64,000 bases of DNA from Crotalaria pallida (lineage: Eukaryota; Streptophyta; Magnoliopsida; Fabales; Fabaceae), in contig CM075653.1 in NCBI GenBank assembly GCA_037953625.1, forward strand, positions 103,395,639 to 103,459,638, written 5' to 3'. Below the pieces are notes generated by a model, which saw only the letters and a list, made by a program, of their open reading frames with translations, made no database searches and was not told the DNA's origin. Below are positions 56,401 to 64,000 of the stretch, piece after piece (positions within the stretch are counted from its first letter, which is position 1; each line of letters starts with the position of its first letter). A program made the translations under genes and the position numbers.

Positions 56401-57769
56401 GGAAGAAGGCAAGGAGCTGGAATTCCAAGAAGGGAAGGATGGAATCCTTCGTTTTAAGACAAGGATATGTGTCCCTGACGATTTGGAAGTAAAAAGAAGG
56501 ATTCTGGATGAAGCACATAAGAGCAAGATGAGTATGCATCCGGGAGCTACCAAAATGTACCAGGATCTAAAGAAGATATTTTGGTGGCCGGGTTTGAAGA
56601 AGGACGTAGCTGAATATGTGGCACGTTGTTTACTGTGTCAGAAGGCGAAAGTGGAACATCAAAGGCCAGGAGGAGAGTTACTTTCTTTGGAAGTTCCCGT
56701 ATGGAAATGGGACAGTATCTCGATGTATTTCGTGTCAGGATTGCCAAGGACATCTACTGGTCATGATGCAATCTGGGTGATCGTGGATCGTTTGACCAAG
56801 TCGGCGCATTTCATTCCCGTGAATATGTGCTACTCGTTGGAAAAACTCACTCAGTTGTACATCAAAGAAGTTGTTCGTCTGCACGGAGTACCATCAAGCA
56901 TTGTGTCTGATCGCGATCCGAGGTTTACATGGAAGTTTTGGCAAGATCTGCATAAAGCCTTGGGTTCAAGATTAAAGCTGAGTTCTGCATACCATCCTCA
57001 GACTGATGGTCAAACGGAGAGGACTATTCAGTCACTGGAGGACATTTTGCGAGCCTGTGCTTTGGAAGGTCAAGAGAACTGGGAACAAATGTTGCCACTC
57101 GTGGAGTTCACTTACAACAACAGCTACCACGCGAGCATTGGAATGGCACCATTTGAAGCTTTGTATGGGAGAAAGTGTCAGACGCCGTTATGCTGGTTTC
57201 AAGTGGGGGAGAGTTCTCTGGTTGGACCAGATTTTGTGCAAGAGACCACGGAACAGATCAAGATGATACAAGAGAAGATGAAGGCGGCTCAGAGTAGGCA
57301 GAAAAGCTATGCTGATAGAAGAAGGAAACCCTTAGAGTTTGCTGAAGGAGACCATGTGTTCATTAGAATTGTACCAACCAAAGGTGTTAGTAGAGCCTTG
57401 AAAACTCAGAAACTATCACCTAAGTTCATTGGTCCCTATCAAATCCTCAAAAGAGTCGGCCCAGTAGCCTATCAGTTAGCCCTGCCCCCGTCATTAGCTA
57501 ACCTTCACAATGTATTCCATGTGTCTCAATTAAAGAGATATGTCCATGACCCCACCATTGTCCTTAGAATCCAACCTGATGACTTAGAAGTCCACGAGGA
57601 TCTAACCTTCAAAGCTATGCCAGTTCGCATTGAAGATCGAAGGATCAAGCAGCTTAGAGGGAAGGATATTCGTCTGGTCAAAGTCGTTTGGGTTTGTGGA
57701 GATGTGATAGAAACATCTTGGGAATTAGAGGATAAGATGCGTCAGGATTATCCTGAGTTGTTTGTATGA
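53435..57769 (+). pseudogene. Z gag-pol polyprotein, chromovirus (Tekay-like), three stops
   Basis: A single frame of 1,445 codons, same length class as V. Stops are TAG 53957-53959 (gag, Leu in V), TAG 54494-54496 (before protease, Gln in V) and TAG 55745-55747 (RT/RNase H boundary, Leu in V). Domains: gag core (EAENWWNHT), CCHC knuckle CFNCGKPGHFARDC (about residue 296), protease DSGATHSFVS (about 359, intact), RT FIDD (about 666, intact), RNase H (FRDASKQGLG, Cys to Arg relative to V and W), integrase HHCC and D-D-E (ISMYFVSGLP has Tyr where the first catalytic Asp is expected; SDRDPRF; TDGQTERT), and a chromodomain-like tail (PVRIEDRRIKQLRGKDI, SWELEDKMRQDYPELF). There are no frameshifts. 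Young LTRs with several stops suggest either rapid decay or copying in trans. Confidence 0.95.
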
Positions 57770-57797
57770 GTTGAATTTCGGGGACGAAATTCCTTGT

Positions 57798-57811
57798 AAG
57801 TCGGGGAGTAG
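57798..57811 (+). other. Z polypurine tract
   Basis: AAGTCGGGGAGTAG directly before the 3' LTR, preceded by TTCGGGGACGAAATTCC at about 57775-57792. Confidence 0.82.
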
Positions 57812-60636
57812 TGTAACACTCCAAAATTTTAATCCCCGATTAATGAAATGTTAATTATAATTTAATTATAATTAATGATTTCTATATTAATCCTTGATTA
57901 AAATATGTGTTCATGAAGTTAGTATAAGTGTGTGTATTGACTTAATAAATATAATAATGCATAAAGTAAGTGTTTTGCATATTAGTCCCTGGACTGGGAC
58001 CTAGATGTAAATATAGGAAAGATTTTGGAGGGAAAGTAAATAAAATAATTATTTTTCAAAAACTGGTCAAAACACTCGAGTATTATTCTGAATACTCGAG
58101 TATTCTGGGTCAAATTGCACGAGTTAGTGAATTTGATGAGTCACCGCCAACGATTCCGTGTCGTTGACACGAAATGACCACCATGCCAACGCCATGGATG
58201 TCGTGTCGTGATGCATGAGTCGTCTCTCTTCCTATTTAAGCTCAACAACACCGAATTCGTGAAGATTTTTGGCTAAGTTTGAGTTGTTGAGTAAGTTAGG
58301 GTTCATAACTTCGTCTGATCGATTCTTCCTCTCTGTGTCAAATTGAAACACAAATCATACACCAATACAAAGCTCACATCACGAGCTTTGTATAGACATA
58401 AAGATTGTGAGCTGAGAGTGAGTGTGCTGTTGGAATCGAAGCTAAGAAGTTGAGGTTTGGTTGTTGTCTTCAGTTCTGGGAGCTCACTTTGATCATTGAT
58501 TGTGGTAAGCTCACGAGTCCTTGAGTCTCAAATTCGGTTTCCTTAGTTAGTTTATGTTGCATAAAGTCTAGAAAGTCTAATTTCCCCAATTCTTATCTCT
58601 GTTTCATGGGTGAACCAATTCGATTTTGGTGGTGCACTCAAACTACTCTGCATGTTGATGTCTCAAGTGATTTTTGGTGCTGTGGAGCTTTTCTTTGGAT
58701 TTCCCTGTTTGATTCACATCTGAGAGGTAAGGGGAAGTAATTATATTCACTAGATAGAGATTGAATTTCATTAATTGTGTTAGAGAGCCACCGAGAGGCT
58801 CTAAGGGCTTAGATTGAATAGGATCTTTGGTTTGGAGACCAAGCTTTGCTCTAAAACTGTGTTGAGCAAGTTCTAAATCATGCATGCAAGCTTAAATGAA
58901 CTTTACTTCATGAGTATTGTGCTTATTATGAAATTTGAAGTGTTGAGTTGTTAAAATGTGTATTTTATGCATAATTGAATGATTCTCTGTCAAATATGTA
59001 ATTTGGTATGAAATGAATGTTGCAACATGTTTAAATGATGTTATGTTAACTCTGTTGATCCCTGGAATGGACTGGAAATGAGTAGAAATGAAAATGGTAT
59101 GTTAAAACTAAGGTTTCAGTGTTTTCTGCTGTGAAACACTCGAGTAATAGACAGAATACTCGAGTAAAAAGTTTGTAAAACAATGTAAATGGAGCAAGAA
59201 CACTCGAGTATTGTGTCTGGCACTCGAGTATCGAGCATGACCTGAGAACATGTTAAGGCAAACCACTCGAGCCATTCAAGGTCACTCAAGTATTCTGGAA
59301 ATGTTGATGAACATTCGAGTAACCTATGAACTACTCGAGTAATTTATTGAATTTGAAACCCAAATCCTCAGAAAGTCATGAACACTCGAGTAACTCTAAG
59401 AACACTCGAGTATTCTGGAAAAGTTGAAGAACACTCGAGTGTACTGAATTATACTCGAGTAATTTGCCCAGAACCTGAAAATACCATTTTCAGTTCTGAC
59501 TTAATTAGTTAAAGATTTATTAACAATAGTCCAATGGATCAAGACTTAAAGAGATTGATTAATACAAGTAGACCGTTAGGTGACGGTCCTTTTTGAGAAT
59601 GAAATAAGCCTAGGTGGCCGTAAGGTATTAATCAACTTCCTTTAAGTCTAAGAATAAAGTGCATTCATTCTGGAGTTTGGATGGTAGGACGTATATCATG
59701 TTTTTGGTAAACATGTGGAGGGCCTCTGGGAGTGCCAATACGCTTGCTTGATGACACGTCGTTGACGTGGTCGGCTGAGTGGATGCCGATATGGTTATAC
59801 CGTTTGGATGACGGTCCGTTTGGATGACGGGATATGCTCGGGTGGCATGGATTCCAAGCTTGTCGTGTACATTCTAGGTGAATGTACGAATTGTTGTATA
59901 CCTAGGAATACAACGCACTTTTGAGTGCTGGGTTGTCAGGGATGGACGTCAGAGAGTGACATAGAATGATGGAGATCTTGCTGCTGCTGTGATGATGATG
60001 ATGCTACTACTTTTGCTTCTTGGAGACTACTGCTATCACTACTACTACTTCTGATGATGCCAGATCTACGTGACCACCCTTGGAGTTTATATTTTGGTTA
60101 TGTATATATGTTGTAGATATACTTTTGGAGTACTCTAGGGGTTTGGATACACTACTATGTAGATCTGTTATATGGACTTGTATTTTGGGGTCTTGGAGAC
60201 TAGATCATGGGACAATGTACTTATAACTCTCTATATATATAAAACCTATGTTTATATTACTGTTAATTGCATAGTCCGATAATTTCCGCTTACTCTGATT
60301 TAATCTATTTAAGAGTTCGGCTGAGAAAAGTATTCGATGGTATCAGTTTATCAAATAAAGCAAGGGTAGCTTCGTTTACTTTTTATTATACAAATTCGAT
60401 TTCAAAAGACGAATGTTACCCAATCCTTGAAAAGGTTTTAGAAATCGCCGAATTCGAAACAACTGTTTAAAATGATTTAGAGTTTCTTCTTCAAGAATTC
60501 CAAGTGTTGATTCGTGCACCCGCTTTTAAATGAAAATTTTATTTTCATATTTTCTTAATACTCTCAAGTCCATATATTATCCAATATAATAGCTTAAGTA
60601 CTATATTATATTTGGGTAATTCGGAAGGGTGTCACA
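57812..60636 (+). mobile_element. Element Z 3' LTR
   Basis: 2,825 bases, TGTAACACTCC to GGGTGTCACA, followed by TSD GATTG (60637-60641). Contains the second copies of the CTCGAG cluster and the cloverleaf-like inverted repeat (59543-59648). Confidence 0.96.
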
Positions 60637-62517
60637 GATTGCATCATGAAGGGGTATGTTGACTTCCACCTTCCTGAATGTGTCAAGTATCTCTTTGTCA
60701 ATCTCTTCCATTTTCTTGCTTTGAGTCACCCCCTTTGGTGGGAAAGGAAGAGGAATGGGGGGTGGTTGTTGGGCAGCAGCAGGTGTTGTGCTTGAGAAAG
60801 GTTGAGCTGGATGGGATTTTCTGGTTGTTGTGTGCTCACTCTCCTCGACCATTTGGCTCTTCTTTTTGGGTGAAACTAAATCATCTTTGTTGAGGTCAGG
60901 TTCTGGTGTGGGTGGGACAATTTGCTTCCCTGACCTTAGACTGATGGCACTCACATTCTGATTCTGAGGGTTGATCACTGTTTGGGATGGCAACTTGTCA
61001 GAATTTTGAGATTGCAAGTTGTTGAGAGAAGTTGCCATTTGACCCATCTGATTCGTCAAAGTCTGAATGGATGCCTCTTGTCTCTGAATGGATGATCTAG
61101 TTTCTTGTTGAAATTGGAGGTTCTGCATTGTCATTTGCCTCACCAACTCCTCCAACGTAGGTTGGTTGGATGGAGGGGCTGATGGTGCAGGATGAACCAC
61201 TTGCTGCTGCTGTTGTTGCCTTTGCTGCTGGATTGGAGGAGGTACATATGGTGGTCTACTCGGTCCAGCGGTGTTCTGAAATGGAACATTAGGAGAAGGT
61301 TGCTGTTGTTGATCAGACCACTTCAGGTTGGGATGGTTCCTCCATCCAGGGTTGTATCTATTGGAAGAGAGGTCATGATTGTGCTGTTGTGGGCCTCTAT
61401 TGTTGTATATGTTGGCTGCATAGGCCTCGGGTTGGTCACCACTGGTCATCGGTTGTTGCTGCTGAAGGGAAGGGCATGCATCTGTGGGATGCTGAATGGA
61501 TGTGCATATGCCACACACTCTAGCAGGAAGTACCATCTTTTTCTGATTGATGGCCAATTGTGTGACCAATGTTGTAAGAGAATCAATTTTCTGCTCAAGC
61601 TTCTCAACCTTGCCCGAGTCTGCACCAACATCATTTACATCCCTCACAACTATTGCATCACTGTTGCTTCTTGCATGGAATTGCTGACAGTTGGAAGCCA
61701 TCTTCTCAATTTTGCTCCTGGCTTGTAAGGGTGTCATATCTCCCAATGTACCACCACTTGTAGCATCTACCATATTTCTCTCCATAAAGTTGAGACCTTC
61801 ATAGAAATATTGAATAAGCAGCTGCTCTGAGATCTGATGGTGAGGGCAGGAAGCACACAACCTCTTGAATCTCTCCCAATATTCATAGAGACTCTCTCCA
61901 TGTTGTTGCCTGATACCAGAGATTTCCTTTCTGATTGCAGTGGTCCTATTTGCAGGAAAGAATTTTTCCAGAAATGCCCTCTTCAAGTCATCCCAACTTG
62001 TGATGGAACCAGGGGCCAAGTCAGATAACCAATCTTGCGCCAGACCCTCCAAGGAATGTGGGAATGCTCTGAGACAGACATGATCCTCTTGCACATCATG
62101 AGGTTTCATTGTGGTGCACACTATGTGGAATTTCTTGAGATGCTTATGAGGATCCTCACCTGTAAGACCATGAAACTTGGGCAACAAATGGATTAGTCCT
62201 GTTCTAAGCTCAAAAGGAACATCCTCATCAGGATACCGGATACACGAGTCTTCAATAGTGAAGTCAGGTGCAGCCAGCTCCCTAAGTGCCCTTTCCCTTG
62301 GTGGGGGTTGAGCCATGTTATCACAATGTATAGAATCAGATTGAACAAAAGAAGAAGGAATAGAGTAAGCAGAAACAGAAGCAGAATTAGAAGGACTATA
62401 AGATGACTCTGACTCACTATCTAATGACTGATTCCTATTTTGTCTAACTAATCTGTGATAAGTTCTATCAATTTCAGGGTTGTAAGGATGCAAATAACTT
62501 AGGTTGCCCCTAGTCAT
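60637..62517 (-). pseudogene. Y gag (Athila-type), cut from pol by the Z insertion
   Basis: The minus-strand frame is open from ATG 62517 to the Z insertion point, 627 codons. It has the Athila gag domain (about residues 70-290): RERALRELAAPDF, FHGLTGEDPHKHLKKFHIVC, WLSDLAPGSITSWDDLKRAFLEKFFP and GESLYEYWERFKRL. Then come a Cys-containing stretch (CGICTSIQHPTDAC), a Gln/Pro-rich linker with glutamine runs and a coiled-coil segment (SSIQRQEASIQTLTNQMGQM). Removing Z and one GATTG copy restores the frame into pol at 50308, so Z entered a continuous gag-pol frame. The bases 60601-60636 at the end of the raw frame belong to Z. Confidence 0.92.
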
Positions 62518-63215
62518 GTACTGAACAGAACACCATTAAGCATAGCAAACTGTCACAAATATACATGACCAAAATAGGCAAAAAAAATTTATTTTTTAAA
62601 AAAAATTTCTTTATTTTTTCCAGCACCCTAAAATCATGAAAACATATCACAGAAAGTTTGAGAACAAAATTCAAAAGGGAACCAAGTCAAACAATTAAAT
62701 CAGAGACCAAAAACTAAGAAAATAAAACTTGTAAAATAAAAAAGAAATAGTAAAACGCCTTTTTCAGGGTCCAGATGAAGGAGTTTTACAACATAGTGGT
62801 AAAAGATGAATTATTCAGAAAATTCCCTTCGATTTGATATAAAATTCGCCAAATTTCGAGTTACGGGTCAAAAGTTGCGACAGTTTGAAGAAAGTGCTGC
62901 TAAAACTTGGAAAATTTTTCTGGAACTCACAACCAGTGATGATCTGAGTGATCGTGGTGCCTCAAAACCTTTTTATATGATAAAAATAGTGTGGATATAA
63001 ATTTTCGTGCAAAAATTCCACCCACAACTATGTGAACTAGCAACCACAGAATCAATCAAATACACTAATTGCAACAAAATAGCAAAACAGCAAATAGTGC
63101 AACTTCAACCAGTTATCAGAATTGACTACTAGACCCTAAATCAGACACGACACACTATAATAACTATACTAACTACGACACTAACTACTGTATGATCTTT
63201 GGCAAGAACCGATAA
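62518..63215 (-). mobile_element. Element Y 5' leader
   Basis: Untranslated leader between the primer site and gag on the minus strand. It is A/T-rich with homopolymer runs (62580-62615). No coding frame or known motif is seen. Confidence 0.7.
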
Positions 63216-63233
63216 TCCCCAACAACGGCGCCA
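63216..63233 (-). other. Y primer-binding site (tRNA-Asp type)
   Basis: The minus strand reads TGGCGCCGTTGTTGGGGA, the Athila/Tat-type primer site complementary to a tRNA-Asp 3' end, five bases after the LTR boundary at 63239. It is distinct from the iMet-type sites of all other elements here. Confidence 0.9.
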
Positions 63234-63238
63234 AATTT

Positions 63239-64000
63239 TGATCGAGGTCGTACCCGATCAAAATAAAAGGGGTTTAATTCTGTAGTACTAGGAAGATGAT
63301 CCTAGGTCGTTTCCCAGCGAATATCGGTCTAGGCAAAGTATCAAACACGTAGTGTGCAGTAAATTGGGGGGGTTTTTGTATGTATCAAATGTGAAGAACA
63401 AAAAGCAAAACAGAATATAAAAACTAAGAAAATCATAAACAAAAGCGGGAAAACCCCTTTGGCTACGCACACTACTCAATCCTATCTCACTAAAGATCGA
63501 TTCCTCTCCTCTCCTCTGTTCAACTCGTGAGACCTAAATACTAAGCGAAAATTCAGTTTCTCACCCCAAAACCCTAGCTTCTAATTAAGCATCAGAAACC
63601 AAAGCATAGGATTTTTACGAGTTAATACAAATTAAGCATTTATATTCATGTATTATCTCTACGAAATGGAATTAAGCAAACCACTACACATTGATAAACA
63701 TGAAAACAGAGAAGAAAAAACGAAATTGCATTAATAACAAGAGCTCAAGAGTAGATAATACAATACCAAAGGGATTAACCCTTGAAGTTAGCCTTCCATG
63801 GTCATAAATCAAGAAAAACGTGTAGAAAAGGGGAAGAACAAAACCCTAGCAGCCACCAAATGCTATGGAGAGCCAAGAGAGAAGTTCTAACCTAGAGAGA
63901 GAGTGAGAAATCTGAAATGGGAGTGTGTCTTTAGTGCTACACGAATTTCCCCTCTTTTAGTCATGAAAATGGGCCTAAAACATGGGCCCAAGTCCTAAGA
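63239..64000 (-). mobile_element. Element Y 5' LTR (partial, runs off window)
   Basis: On the minus strand the LTR ends ...CCTCGATCA at 63239. The 762 bases visible match the fragments at 485-696 and 30951-31161 over their first ~210 bases, then continue uniquely. The outer end and the TSD (expected TGCAC) lie beyond 64000. Confidence 0.88.

Noticed and set aside
4884..57769. All five premature stops in the V, Z and W gag-pol frames are TAG, hinting at amber readthrough or recoding
   Set aside because: The ancestral codons inferred by comparison are mostly G-ending (TTG, CAG), from which TAG is the only stop one step away. The positions are not shared between elements and no conserved readthrough context is seen. 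Chance plus codon bias is enough.

Overview
The window is plant nuclear heterochromatin made almost entirely of nested LTR retrotransposons. The lineages (Sirevirus-type Ty1/copia, Athila-type and chromovirus-type Ty3/gypsy) are plant lineages, and a eudicot host is likely, but I cannot name the species. I found no host gene, rRNA, tRNA or CRISPR array. No bacterial-style operons or ribosome-binding sites apply.

Six families are given local labels. X is an old, coding-poor element (LTRs about 3.7 kb) that forms the left scaffold: 5' LTR 11381-13996, internal 13997-14174 plus 25898-27580, 3' LTR 27581-30950. V is a minus-strand chromovirus (14175-25892) inserted in X with a perfect TCGAT target-site duplication (TSD). 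Y is a minus-strand Athila-type element that begins at 30951 inside the X 3' LTR and runs off the right end. Y is interrupted twice. Z, a complete plus-strand chromovirus (50314-60636, TSD GATTG), splits its gag-pol. S, a Sirevirus (31162-45876), sits in its 3' part as a tandem: a truncated copy and a full copy share one LTR. W is a plus-strand chromovirus (2386-10888), also a tandem with a shared LTR-like repeat, and abuts a diverged Z-like LTR end (10889-11380) that interrupts the X 5' LTR.

Bases 1-2385 duplicate 30467-32850, including the X/Y insertion boundary and the Y/S deletion junction. A composite of three families was therefore copied as one block after it had formed. From the nesting the order is X, then V, Y and the Z-like element into X, then Z and S into Y, then the Y/S deletion, then the block duplication.

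Coding state: every full pol is broken. V has one stop plus altered protease and reverse transcriptase (RT) active sites. Z has three stops, W one stop and a missing integrase tail, S three stops, and Y two insertions, a stop and a deletion. The intact reading frames are the S gag (592 aa), two copies of a 428-aa S accessory protein that lies after pol, and one truncated RT-RNase H (410 aa).

The most striking signal is non-coding. The LTRs of W, X, V and Z each carry an array of short hairpins in which the loop or core is fixed within the family while the stems differ between units and stay largely complementary. S and Z, from different superfamilies, share a repeated ACTCGAGT palindrome. This looks like a recurring feature of LTR architecture in this genome and is the best candidate for something undescribed.
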